Positions 1-7,172 of a stretch of 15,389 bases of DNA are shown one piece after another. This DNA is from Actinomycetales bacterium. GTDB taxonomy: Bacteria > Actinomycetota > Actinomycetes > Actinomycetales > Microbacteriaceae. Under the pieces are notes generated by a model, which was not told the origin of the DNA, made no database searches, and saw only the letters and a program-made list of their open reading frames with translations. Both the position numbers and the translations under genes were made by a program. Each line of letters begins with the position of its first letter. Positions within the stretch are counted from its first letter, which is position 1. The stretch is taken from the NCBI GenBank assembly GCA_015655255.1, contig JAATFJ010000377.1:1-15389 (forward strand), written 5' to 3'.

Positions 1-225
1 CGGAGTGAGAACGGGGGCGATCGATGTCGCGAGCGGGAGGATGATGCCCAGAGCGCCCACGACCTCGAGTGCCGCGATGCCCTTAATCGTCCCCGCGGAG
101 AAGTCCTCGGTCCAGGTGAGTCCGCGCTCTGCGAGCTTCTCCTTCGGCGTGACGAGTTTCATGATGCCCACGCCGAGCATGGCAAGGGTGAGCAGACTGC
201 CGGTGATCCAGAGTGCGATGAGCAT
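1..225 (-). CDS. DoxX-like membrane protein, C-terminus outside window
   Basis: The reverse strand reads open from an ATG at 225 to the window edge, giving 75 residues that begin MLIALWITGS. The fragment has a hydrophobic segment at about residues 1-22, a short charged loop (TPKEKLAERGLTW) and a second hydrophobic segment at about 46-70 (an ALEVVGALGIILPLA-type stretch). This is the pattern of the small four-helix DoxX/DoxX-like family, whose members are usually about 120-130 residues, so roughly the second half is missing. Family members are poorly characterised; some are linked to thiol or redox stress, and nothing here gives a substrate. It diverges from the metal regulator at 364 with a 138-bp gap. 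A weak AGAG lies 8 nt before the ATG. The family call rests on overall pattern, not on a unique motif. Confidence 0.7.
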   Translation of the reverse strand, partial: MLIALWITGSLLTLAMLGVGIMKLVTPKEKLAERGLTWTEDFSAGTIKGIAALEVVGALGIILPLATSIAPVLTP

Positions 226-324
226 GGGGGAACTCTTTTCGTCCGTTTTCGTCTTATGAAGCAGAGGACGTGCGTGGTGCTCTGATCAGTATGGCGTGCG
301 GTGAGGGGGAGACGGCGCGATGAC

Positions 325-363
325 TTATCGACAACAGGTCAGTAATCGCTGTATGGTCAGTGG
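325..363 (+). promoter_or_regulatory. Promoter of the cmtR-like gene, probably leaderless
   Basis: A -35-like TCGACA (328-333) is followed after 18 bp by a -10-like TATGGT (352-357). The expected transcription start, about 7 nt past the -10, falls on the ATG at 364, and no Shine-Dalgarno sequence precedes that ATG, so the mRNA is probably leaderless. Two direct GGTCAGT copies (337-343 and 355-361, 18 bp apart) overlap the promoter and could be part of the operator. The operator role is inference. Confidence 0.5.
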
Positions 364-753
364 ATGCTGACCCTTGCCTCTCGTCTCGACGTGCTGAACC
401 GTCTCGGGCGCGCGATGGCTGACCCGACACGCTCGCGCATCCTCCTGCAGCTCCTCGACGCCCCCGGCTATCCCGCCCAGCTCGCCCAGGACCTCGGGCT
501 CACTCGGACGAACGTCTCCAACCACCTCGCCTGCTTGCGCGGCTGCGGCATCGTCGTCGCCGAGGCGGAGGGGCGCCGCACGCGCTACGAGATCGCCGAT
601 CCGCACCTCACCACGGGTCTTCTCGCGCTGCTGGACACGGTTCTCGCGGTCGATGAGGGCGTCCCCTGCATGGATGACGACTGCGACTGCGGCGGTGCCG
701 ACGCGAGCGCGTGCGCTGTGCGCACCGGTGAGGCATCCGGAGCCCACGCATGA
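364..753 (+). CDS. cmtR: CmtR-like ArsR/SmtB-family Cd(II)/Pb(II)-sensing repressor
   Basis: This 129-residue winged-helix repressor is expected to bind its own promoter and release it when Cd(II) or Pb(II) binds. Helix-turn-helix: residues about 37-60, including LTRTNVSNHLACLRGCG. The metal ligands described for Mycobacterium tuberculosis CmtR are Cys57, Cys61 and Cys102. All three occur at exactly those numbers here (C57 and C61 in LACLRGCG, C102 in GVPCMDDDC). The family-typical LGRAMADPTRSRIL and EGRRTRYEIADPHL stretches flank them. The C-terminal tail adds C107, C109 and C117, which could change metal number or affinity. The stop codon overlaps the start of the CDF transporter (ATGA), so both genes are translated together, as expected for a metal-sensing resistance operon. 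Start chosen because the promoter places +1 on this ATG and because it reproduces the CmtR cysteine numbering. Confidence 0.9.
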   Translation: MLTLASRLDVLNRLGRAMADPTRSRILLQLLDAPGYPAQLAQDLGLTRTNVSNHLACLRGCGIVVAEAEGRRTRYEIADPHLTTGLLALLDTVLAVDEGVPCMDDDCDCGGADASACAVRTGEASGAHA

Positions 754-1412
754 CCGCTGTCGCCACCGACCCCGCCCGCCTCGGCGTCGTCCGCCGGCGC
801 ATCCGCGGGATCGTCGCCTTTACGATCGCCTACAACGTCATCGAGGGCATCGTCGCGCTGCTCGCAGGCGGGGAGGCATCCTCGGCCGCGCTCATCGGAT
901 TCGGCCTCGACTCCTTCGTCGAAGTGCTCTCCGCCGCTGCCGTCGCCTGGCAGTTCTCCGCCCCCGACCCGGAGGCGCGCGAGAAGACCGCGCTGCGTAT
1001 TATCGCCCTCGCCTTCTTCGCGCTCGCCGCCTATGTCACAGTCGATGCGGTCCTCTCGCTCACCGGGATCCACGAGCCCGAGCACAGCCTCGTCGGCGTC
1101 GTCCTCGCCGCGGTGAGCCTCGTCATCATGCCCCTCGTCAGCCTCCTGGAGCGGCGCGCGGGACGCGAGCTCGGCTCCGCGTCCGCCGTCGCCGACTCGA
1201 AGCAGACGCTCATCTGCGCCTAACTCTCCGCTGCGGTCCTCGTCGGCCTCCTCGCGCATCAGTTCCTCGGCTGGACGTGGGCTGATGCCGTCGCCGCCCT
1301 CGTCATCGCCGGTTTCGCGGTGCGCGAGGGCATCGAGGCCTGGCGCGGCGAAGCCTGCACGACGCCCGTCGGTGCCCTCACGGGAGAGATCGAGGACCAC
1401 GAGCACGACTGA
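750..1412 (+). pseudogene. Cation efflux (CDF-type) transporter interrupted by an in-frame TAA
   Basis: The frame from ATG 750 runs to TGA 1410-1412 (221 codons including the final stop) but has a TAA at 1221-1223, codon 158. The stretch before it (GLDSFVEVLSAAAVAWQF, then SAVADSKQTLICA) and after it (LSAAVLVGLLAHQFLGW, then WADAVAALVIAGFAVREG) are consecutive parts of one short CDF-family pump without a cytoplasmic domain. Homologues as I recall them have Tyr at this place, so one C-to-A change (TAC to TAA) would explain the stop. The 157-residue product would keep the first membrane helices and likely ligands D54/E58 but lose the last helices with D179. The expected job is export of the metal sensed by the overlapping upstream CmtR-like regulator. 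It could be a true loss-of-function mutation, a sequencing error, or, less likely, read-through. Confidence 0.85.
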
Positions 1413-1416
1413 TCCC

Positions 1417-1432
1417 CTCGTGGGCACACGAG
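1417..1432 (+). terminator. Stem-loop after the cation efflux gene
   Basis: CTCGTG (1417-1422), loop GGCA and CACGAG (1427-1432) form a perfect 6-bp hairpin 4 nt past the transporter stop. Only a weak T-containing tail (AGTTATTG) follows, so termination is plausible but not proven. Confidence 0.4.
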
Positions 1433-1454
1433 AGTTATTGAGCAGGGCGACGCG

Positions 1455-1470
1455 GGCGGGGCGACCCGCC
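1455..1470 (-). terminator. Stem-loop at the end of the acyl-CoA synthetase gene
   Basis: GGCGGG (1455-1460), loop GCGA and CCCGCC (1465-1470) form a perfect GC hairpin reaching the stop codon of the minus-strand synthetase. There is no clear U-tract. With the hairpin at 1417-1432 it separates two convergent genes. Confidence 0.35.
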
Positions 1471-3182
1471 TAGCGGTAGTCGCGATCGAGGAACTGCCCC
1501 GAACGGTCCCCCGTCTCCACGCGGGCCGCCTCGCGCAGGCGCAGCTCCACGCGCCGGATCTTCCCGGAGATGGTCTTGGGGAGGTCGGGGACGAACTCGA
1601 GGATGCGCACCCACGCGTAGGCGGAGAGGCGTTCCCGGGCGAAGGCGTAGATGGCGCGCGCCGCGTCCTCGGGCGAGACCGCGGTGTCCTCGCGCAGGCA
1701 CACGTAGGCCTTGGGAACCGCGAGGCGGGTGGGGTCCGGGCTCGGCACGACCGCCGCTTCGGTGACGAGGTCGTGCTCCAGCAGCACTGACTCCAGCTCG
1801 AAGGGGGAGATCTTGTAGTCCGATGCCTTGAACACGTCGTCGTCGCGCCCCACATAGGTGAGGTAGCCGTCCGCGTCGCGTGTCGCGATGTCGCCGGTGT
1901 GGTGGTAACCGCCCTGTCGCACTTTCGCCGTGCGCTCCGGATCGTTGTAGTAGCCGGACATGAGACCGAGCGGCGCGCGGGAGAGGTCGAGCGCGATCTC
2001 GCCTTCGTCCGCCACCTCTTCGCCCGTTGCGGGGTCGAGGAGCACGACGGGGTAGCCGGGCAGCGGACGGCCCATCGATCCGTCCTTGATGACCTGGCCG
2101 GGAGAGTTGCCCACGCAGCACGTCATCTCCGTCTGCCCGAAGCCGTCGCGGATGGTCGCGCCCCAGGCCCGGCGCACCTGGCTGATGACCTCCGGGTTGA
2201 GGGGCTCACCCGCACCGAGCAGCTCGCGCGGCGGGCGGTGCAGCCGAGTGAGATCCGACTGGATGAGCATGCGCCACACCGTCGGCGGAGCGCAGAACGT
2301 GCTCACCTGATGGGCGTCCATGACCTGCATGAGCGTGTTCGCGTCGAAGCGCGCGTAGTTGTAGACGAACACCGTTGCCTGCGCGAGGAAGGGGGAGTAG
2401 AAGCTCGACCAGGCGTGCTTCCCCCAGCCGGGGGAGGAGATGTTGAGATGGACGTCGCCCGGTCGCACGCCCAGCCACCACATGGTGGAGAGGTGACCCA
2501 CGGGATAGGACACGTTCGAGTGCTCGACGAGCTTGGGGTGGCTCGTCGTTCCCGAGGTGAAGTAGAGCAACGCCGCATCGCCCGCGAGGGACGGGCCGTC
2601 GGGCGTGAACTCGGGGGATGCGTTCCGGGAGTCGGCGAAGTCGTGCCAGCCCGCGGGCGTCATCTCGCCGACCCCGATGCGCAGCACGGCTGCATCCGTC
2701 TCCTCCAGGCGCTCCTCGGCGGAGTCGAGGGCGATGACGGCCTTCGCCTCGCCGTGCCGCGCCCGGTAGGCGACGTCCGCGGCCGCGAGGAGCGTCGAGG
2801 TGGGGATCGCGACGGCCCCGAGCTTGGACAGCCCCAGCATGACCTCCCACAGCTCGATCGTGTTGTTCAGCATGACGATGACGTGGTCGCCGCGCCCGAT
2901 GCCGAGCCCTGCGAGCCAGTTCGCCACCTGGTCGGAACGGTCGGAGAGCTCCGCGTACGACCAGCTGTTCAGGGTGAGGTCAGCGTCGACGATCTGTACG
3001 GCGGGTCGATCCGGATGCTCACCCGCGACGACGTCGAACCACTCCAGCGCGAAGTTGAACTCGGCCAGCTCTGGCCAGCGGAAGCCTGCGCGCGCACCGT
3101 CGTAGTCGGTGGCATGGTCGAAGAGGAAGTCGCGCATCTCGCGAATCGCGGTGGTGGCGGCGGTTGCGGCGCGCTGCATCAT
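1470..3182 (-). CDS. AMP-forming acyl-CoA synthetase (medium-chain/ACSM-like)
   Basis: A 570-residue ANL-superfamily adenylating enzyme expected to activate a carboxylic acid with ATP and load it on CoA in the cytosol. Motifs in order: P-loop-like YFTSGTTSHPK (207-217), SSPGWGKHAWSS (249-260), FCAPPTVWRML (296-306), GFGQTE (347-352), HTGD (428-431), GRDDDVFKASDYKISPFELE (445-464) and PKTISGK with catalytic Lys541. The FCAPPTVWR and SPGWGKHAWSS blocks are typical of the medium-chain (ACSM) branch rather than acetyl-CoA synthetase; the true acid cannot be read from sequence. An upstream extension of the frame to 3410 exists, but the ATG pair at 3182/3179 has a GGAG 8 nt upstream and the expected N-terminus. 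It is divergent from the MATE gene and convergent with the CDF gene, so it is probably monocistronic. Confidence 0.9.
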   Translation of the reverse strand: MMQRAATAATTAIREMRDFLFDHATDYDGARAGFRWPELAEFNFALEWFDVVAGEHPDRPAVQIVDADLTLNSWSYAELSDRSDQVANWLAGLGIGRGDHVIVMLNNTIELWEVMLGLSKLGAVAIPTSTLLAAADVAYRARHGEAKAVIALDSAEERLEETDAAVLRIGVGEMTPAGWHDFADSRNASPEFTPDGPSLAGDAALLYFTSGTTSHPKLVEHSNVSYPVGHLSTMWWLGVRPGDVHLNISSPGWGKHAWSSFYSPFLAQATVFVYNYARFDANTLMQVMDAHQVSTFCAPPTVWRMLIQSDLTRLHRPPRELLGAGEPLNPEVISQVRRAWGATIRDGFGQTEMTCCVGNSPGQVIKDGSMGRPLPGYPVVLLDPATGEEVADEGEIALDLSRAPLGLMSGYYNDPERTAKVRQGGYHHTGDIATRDADGYLTYVGRDDDVFKASDYKISPFELESVLLEHDLVTEAAVVPSPDPTRLAVPKAYVCLREDTAVSPEDAARAIYAFARERLSAYAWVRILEFVPDLPKTISGKIRRVELRLREAARVETGDRSGQFLDRDYR

Positions 3183-3253
3183 GCTTCTGGCTCCGTTGCT
3201 CTGCGGATCGGGTGAGTCTCCATCCTCCCGCACTCTTCCTTCTTCCGGGTTAC

Positions 3254-3265
3254 CGAAACGATTCG
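3254..3265. promoter_or_regulatory. Inverted repeat in the synthetase/MATE divergent promoter region
   Basis: CGAA-ACGA-TTCG is a 4-bp inverted repeat with a 4-bp spacer in the 160-bp divergent gap. A -10-like TAGACT (3267-3272) follows it on the plus strand, about 70 nt before the MATE start. No good -35 was found. The operator role is inference. Confidence 0.3.
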
Positions 3266-3342
3266 ATAGACTGGTCGGGTGGTGCCGCCCGACGTCGGCA
3301 CCTTCTTCTGTTTCCCGCCCACTCGCTGTCCTGGAGCGCCGC

Positions 3343-4839
3343 ATGTCCACCGCACTCACCACGGGTCGTCCGTGGCGTGTCATCCTTCTTTTCTCGATCC
3401 CGCTGCTCATCGGGAACGTCGTGCAGCAGCTCTATCAGGTCATCGATGCGATCGTCGTCGGGCGGCACCTCGGCGTCACCTCGCTCGCCGCCGTCGGCGC
3501 GACGGGGAGCCTCATCTTCCTCCTCATCGGATTCGCCTGGGGGATGACGAGCGGCTTCGCGATCCCCACTGCTCAGGCCTTCGGCGCGCGGGATGAGGAG
3601 GGCGTGCGCCGATCCGTCGCGACGGGAACGATCCTCGCCGCCGTCGTGAGCATCCTCCTCACGATCGCCGGCCCACTCCTCGCCGAACCCTTCCTCGTGC
3701 TCCTGCAGACGCCGGCGTCCCTGTTGCCGGAGGCCGTCACCTTCACGCGCGTGACGTTCTTCGGGATCGCCGCGATGATGTTCTTCAACTACCTCGCGGC
3801 GATCATCCGTGCGATCGGCGACTCCCGCACGCCGCTCGTCTTCCTCACGATCTCCTGCCTCCTCAACGTGGGGCTCGTCCTCCTCTTCGTCGGCACCTTC
3901 GAGTGGGGTGTCGGCGGCGCCGCGCTCGCGACCGTCATCGCGCAGAGCGTGTCGGTGCTGCTGTGCCTCGTCTACATCCTCCGCCGCATCCCCGTGCTGC
4001 GCGTGGGCCGCGACGACTGGCACGTGGGCGGGCAGGATATCGCCGACCACCTCCGGCTCGGCCTCCCCATGGGTTTCCAGGCGTCGATCATCTCCATCGG
4101 CACGCTCGTCGTGCAGGTCGCACTCAACACCCTCGGCGCGGATGCCGTCGCCGCCTACACGACGGCGACGCGCGTGGACACCCTCGCGACGGCGCTCCTC
4201 GCCTCCCTGGGCCTCGCCGCATCGATGTACACGGCGCAGAACCTCGGCGGGCGGCGTCCCGACCGCATCCGCAAGGGGGCGAGGCAGGCAGTGGTCATGG
4301 CGATCGTCGTGGCGCTCCTGCTCGGCATGCTCCTCATCTCCTTTGGCGCACAGATGGTGCGCCTGTTCATCGGCGAGGGTTCCGATGAGGTCGTCGGCAT
4401 GGCGCACCTCATGCTCGTCATCAACGGCGCGACGTATTCGCTGCTCGGCGTGCTCTTCGTGCTGCGCGGCGTGCTGCAGGGACTGGGCAACGCCCTCATC
4501 CCCACCGTGACGGGAACGGTGGAGCTCGTCATGCGCGTGGCGGCAGCCCTTCTCTTCGGAGCGTTCTTCGGCTACGTCGGAGTGGTGATGAGCAACCCGC
4601 TCGCCTGGCTCGGCGCGATCGTGATCCTCATCCCCGCGTTCCTGCGCGCCGACCGGCGTCTCGCGGCGATGCCCGTCGATCCGGATGAGTTCACGCTCAC
4701 GACGCCCGTGCCGATCGTCGGTCCCGTGGACGGCTCCCGCGTCGTGGACATGGTCGTGACGCAGACGATCCCGCTCGTCGTGCCCGGCCCCGCGCGGCGG
4801 GGACGGGGGATCCGCGGGCGGTTCGTTTCGCGGCGGTAG
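3343..4839 (+). CDS. MATE-family multidrug/cation antiporter
   Basis: A 498-residue inner-membrane efflux pump expected to export drugs or metabolites using a H+ or Na+ gradient. It begins with the classic MATE N-terminus (residues about 9-45, including PWRVILLFSIPLLIGNVVQQ and then IDAIVVGRHLG). About twelve hydrophobic helices follow in two halves; the second MatE half starts near LGLPMGFQASIISIGTLVVQ. A charged, Pro/Arg-rich C-terminal tail of about 50 residues lies after the last helix (after FLRADRRLAAMP). Start: ATG 3343 with GGAG at 3333-3336, 6 nt spacing; the frame is open further upstream but that part overlaps the divergent promoter and has no family similarity. No partner gene identifies the substrate. 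The length is slightly above the usual 440-460 because of the tail. Confidence 0.92.
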   Translation: MSTALTTGRPWRVILLFSIPLLIGNVVQQLYQVIDAIVVGRHLGVTSLAAVGATGSLIFLLIGFAWGMTSGFAIPTAQAFGARDEEGVRRSVATGTILAAVVSILLTIAGPLLAEPFLVLLQTPASLLPEAVTFTRVTFFGIAAMMFFNYLAAIIRAIGDSRTPLVFLTISCLLNVGLVLLFVGTFEWGVGGAALATVIAQSVSVLLCLVYILRRIPVLRVGRDDWHVGGQDIADHLRLGLPMGFQASIISIGTLVVQVALNTLGADAVAAYTTATRVDTLATALLASLGLAASMYTAQNLGGRRPDRIRKGARQAVVMAIVVALLLGMLLISFGAQMVRLFIGEGSDEVVGMAHLMLVINGATYSLLGVLFVLRGVLQGLGNALIPTVTGTVELVMRVAAALLFGAFFGYVGVVMSNPLAWLGAIVILIPAFLRADRRLAAMPVDPDEFTLTTPVPIVGPVDGSRVVDMVVTQTIPLVVPGPARRGRGIRGRFVSRR

Positions 4840-4854
4840 CGGCGGGGGTGCCCG

Positions 4855-4928
4855 GGAGGTGGAGCGGCGGAGGTGCGCGGCGGGTGCCGGGCGGGTGCCG
4901 GGGCTTCGGAGGTGGAGCAGCGGCGGTG
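4855..4928 (+). repeat. G-rich direct repeats in the 445-bp gap after the MATE gene
   Basis: The gap 4840-5284 holds no gene I can support. Its first part is strongly G-rich on the plus strand and carries two near-identical 21-nt copies of a GGAGGTGGAGC(G/A)GCGG motif (4855-4875 and 4908-4928, 19 of 21 identical), with GCGGGTGCCGG repeats between them. Clustered GGG runs could form a G-quadruplex on the plus-sense RNA or DNA. The rest of the gap holds an inverted-repeat copy (see 5043) and the presumed promoter of the lipoprotein gene. Confidence 0.6.
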
Positions 4929-5042
4929 TGTGGGCGGGCTGCGCGGAGATGCCGGAGGCGCGGGGCAGCTGGCGAGGTGTGCTGCCGCAGGTGAGGCATA
5001 CCGTTCTGCGTGAGAAACCACCCAGGACGTGGGGTTTCGTGC

Positions 5043-5068
5043 TGTGAATCCGCTGCCCAGGATGATGT
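5043..5068 (-). repeat. 26-bp inverted repeat, left copy
   Basis: The reverse complement of 5043-5068 is identical over 26 bp to 7173-7198. Weaker similarity continues on both sides; for example GTCCTGGGTG and GGTTTCTCACGC also occur next to the right copy. An imperfect hairpin (GAAACC at 5014-5019 with GGTTTC at 5033-5038) lies beside it. The two copies bracket the truncated lipoprotein gene and the IS in inverted orientation. Confidence 0.85.
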
Positions 5069-5284
5069 GTCATCAGCGAGTGGGGCGGACGCACAGGGCG
5101 AGGCGGACGGCACGGGCGGGGTTTTGTCGGGGCGCGTACCCGAGTTGACGGGGGCCGCAGGATCGGCGAACGGGCCTTCAGGTGCGCGCGCGGCCGTCCT
5201 ACCGTGGCCGGAAGCGGCAGGCGACGACGCCCCCGCAGGCACGCACGCCAACGCCGACGTGCGCCGACAGAACGGAGCCCGAAC

Positions 5285-6190
5285 GTGAACCCTTCCGAGC
5301 ACAGCACCCGCGGTGTCCTCTCCCGCCGGTTCGTCCTCCCCGCCTCCGCCCTGGCATCCGTGCTCCTCCTCGCCTCCTGTGGCGGCGGGGGTACCTCCAG
5401 CGCCGGAGGCGAGGAGGGGTCCGCGGAGGCTTCCTCCGACTCTGCGGAATGCGGCACCGTCCCCACTGTGGAGCCCAACGACCCCGACGGCCTCCTGGAC
5501 GGCCTCTCCGAGGACATCCAGACCGCTTTCAACGGCTGGCCTGACCTCATCGAGGCGAGCGCCTGGGCCGACCTGGAGTCGCAGGTCGCCGACGGACCGA
5601 TCACGGTGGGCTACCTGCAGCAGGACTCCGGGAGCCCCGCCGCCGCCGCGCTGCGGGAGGAGATCGAGCGTCTCTTCGAGGAGTCGAAGGCCGCGGGGGA
5701 GGTTGCCGCCCTCATCATCGAGACCCCCGGCGGCACGGGCGGCGATGTCACGGCCGCCGATCAGGTCCGCTCCTACGAGCAGCTCGTTAGCAAAGGCGCC
5801 GACATCATCATCGCCCAGCCGCTCTCCGGCGAGGCGCTCGTAGCCGCCGTGAACAGCGCGGGGGAGAAGGGCGTCCCCACGGTGAGCTTCACGGGCTACA
5901 TCGCCTCGCCCTACGCGCTCAACATCACGCCCAATCCCTTCGACGCCGTCGCGCAGGCCGTCGCGCGGGGTGTGGAGCTCATCGGCGGCGAGGGCAACGC
6001 CCTCATCGTCCAGGGGATCGAGGGGATGACCGTCAACACCTCCTCCGTCGCGGCGGCGGAGCAGGTGCTCGCCTACTGCCCCGACATCACCGTGGTGGGG
6101 AAGCCCGCGGGGAGCTTCAACGACCCCGGCGCGAAATCGGCCGTCGTCACCTTCCTCGCGTCCCACCCCGAGCAGATCGACCTCGTCTAG
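5285..6190 (+). pseudogene. Sugar-type ABC substrate-binding lipoprotein, 3'-truncated at the IS junction
   Basis: A 301-residue fragment of a ribose/RbsB-type (Peripla_BP_4-like) binding protein. It has a lipoprotein signal with a twin-Arg-like SRRFVL (13-18) and lipobox LLLASC with Cys32, a Gly/Ser/Glu-rich linker, then the binding fold: a first-strand region ITVGYLQQDSGSP, later SKGADIIIAQPLSGEALVAA, GVPTVSFTGY, and NALIVQGIEGM. It ends abruptly at SHPEQIDLV-stop, where homologues continue into the remainder of the second lobe. The TAG (6188-6190) sits exactly on the left IS boundary. No sugar permease or ATPase is nearby, so it is an orphan and probably non-functional. Start: GTG 5285 with GGAG 7 nt upstream (5274-5277); an earlier in-frame ATG at 5204 adds an Arg-rich stretch unlike a signal peptide. 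Confidence 0.8.
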
Positions 6191-6852
6191 GGCGTGTCTC
6201 CCAATAGGCGTGTCCAGGTGAGGATCGCGCAGAGGGTGACGCCTGCGCGGTAGGTGATCGCGAATTTGTCGAACCGTGTCGCGATGCCGCGCCACTGCTT
6301 GGCGAGAGCGAAGAACCGCTCGACGACGTTGCGGCCCTTGTAGGCGTCGGCGTCGAGCCCGGGTGGCCTGCCTCCCTTGCTGCCGCGTCGTTTCCGGGCG
6401 GCGGCCTGGTCACGCTTGTCCGGAATGACGGCCTTGATGCCGCGTCGGCGCAGTTCGGTGCGGATGACCCCTGTCGCGTAGGCGCGGTCCGCGAGCACGG
6501 CATCGGGTCGGGTCCGTGGCCGCCCTGGGCCGAGCCGGGGAACGTGGATCTCGCCCAGCACTTCTGCGAGCATCGCGCCGTCGTTGCGCTGGCCACCGGT
6601 AACGATCATCGCCAGCGGCCTGCCGTGCCCGTCGACGGCATGGTGGATCTTCGTGGTCAGGCCACCGCGGGAGCGGCCGATGCCGTGCCCAGGTGGTTCA
6701 ATCTCGTGCCAGGGCAGGTTCTTGTGATTCGATCCCGCCCCCTGTGTCCTGCTCGGGGCGGGTGGTGTTCGTCGCGTGCTGGTGTGCCCGCGCGATCGTC
6801 GCATCGATCGATACCGCCCAGTCGATCTTCCCAGCCGCATCGGCCTCGGCAA
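6187..6852 (-). CDS. IS5-family transposase, orfB (catalytic C-terminal part)
   Basis: The recognisable region begins near HGIGRSRGGLTTKIH and runs through GQRNDGAMLAEVL, the second Asp in LADRAYATG, IPDKRDQAA and the Glu in KGRNVVERFFALAKQWRGIA. It ends at LLGDTP. The first ~45 residues of this open frame are an out-of-frame shadow of orfA; a separate start is unlikely, and expression by ribosomal frameshifting is expected. A run of five G (minus strand, 6742-6738) in the overlap is a possible slip site. The TAG stop uses the target bases CTA at 6187-6189, outside the IS itself. Confidence 0.85.
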   Translation of the reverse strand: MPRPMRLGRSTGRYRSMRRSRGHTSTRRTPPAPSRTQGAGSNHKNLPWHEIEPPGHGIGRSRGGLTTKIHHAVDGHGRPLAMIVTGGQRNDGAMLAEVLGEIHVPRLGPGRPRTRPDAVLADRAYATGVIRTELRRRGIKAVIPDKRDQAAARKRRGSKGGRPPGLDADAYKGRNVVERFFALAKQWRGIATRFDKFAITYRAGVTLCAILTWTRLLGDTP

Positions 6853-7164
6853 GGATCCGCGTCAACACCCGATCCCACGTGCCGTCCCCGGCATACCGGC
6901 GATGCCGCTTCCACACCGTCTGCCACGGCCCGAACTGCTCGCGAGGCAGATCACGCCACGGGATCCCGGTCCGGAACCGGTAGGCGATGCCCTCCACGAT
7001 CCGCCGGTTGTCGCCGAACGGGTGCCCCCGCCGCCCCCGATTCGAGGGCAGCAACGGCTCGATCCGCTCCCACTGCTCATCCGTGAACACCCGATACCGC
7101 GAACCCGTCGACCTCACCCCACCAGACTGCCGCGAACCCCTTCACCCATATGGGAGACACGCCC
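6190..7164 (-). mobile_element. IS5-family insertion sequence (IS427-like), 975 bp
   Basis: Perfect 14-bp terminal inverted repeats GGGCGTGTCTCCCA at 6190-6203 and, reversed, at 7151-7164. Both ends are flanked by TA (6188-6189 and 7165-7166) within CTAG, matching the TA/CTAG target preference of this group. It carries a two-frame DDE transposase on the minus strand (orfA 6698-7117, orfB 6187-6852). The intact ends and frames suggest a recent insertion. Subgroup assignment is from size, layout and target, not from a database search. Confidence 0.9.
6698..7117 (-). CDS. IS5-family transposase, orfA (N-terminal part)
   Basis: 139 residues from a GTG start. It contains the DUF4096-type N-terminal region (FTDEQWERIEPLLP, about residues 10-24, then GIAYRFRTGIPWRDLP and FGPWQTVWKRHRRY) and the first catalytic Asp in SIDATIARAHQHA. 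The frame then diverges into a stretch unlike the family (ending ALARD). The rest of the catalytic domain is in orfB, so a frameshift product is the likely active transposase. orfB lies one nucleotide further 3' in phase (+1, or -2). Confidence 0.88.
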   Translation of the reverse strand: MRSTGSRYRVFTDEQWERIEPLLPSNRGRRGHPFGDNRRIVEGIAYRFRTGIPWRDLPREQFGPWQTVWKRHRRYAGDGTWDRVLTRILAEADAAGKIDWAVSIDATIARAHQHATNTTRPEQDTGGGIESQEPALARD

Positions 7165-7172
7165 TAGCTGAG

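Noticed and set aside
1437..1469. Gene or small RNA between the convergent CDF and synthetase genes
   Set aside because: Only 57 bp, fully explained by two short stem-loops.
1899..3215. 438-residue plus-strand open frame opposite the acyl-CoA synthetase
   Set aside because: Low-complexity Arg/Val/Glu-rich shadow; the minus strand carries all adenylate-forming motifs.
4992..5010. Possible third iron box (contains AGGCATACC as in the box at 7983)
   Set aside because: Only the left half resembles the consensus; the right half-site is missing and no iron gene follows.
3250..5604. 784-residue minus-strand open frame opposite the MATE gene
   Set aside because: Composition is Arg/Glu/Asp/His-rich low complexity, as expected antisense to a GC-rich membrane protein gene; the plus-strand MATE gene is unambiguous.
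4697..6295. 532-residue minus-strand open frame across the intergenic gap and lipoprotein
   Set aside because: Gly/Asp/Arg-rich antisense frame crossing the IS boundary; no motif and no ribosome site.
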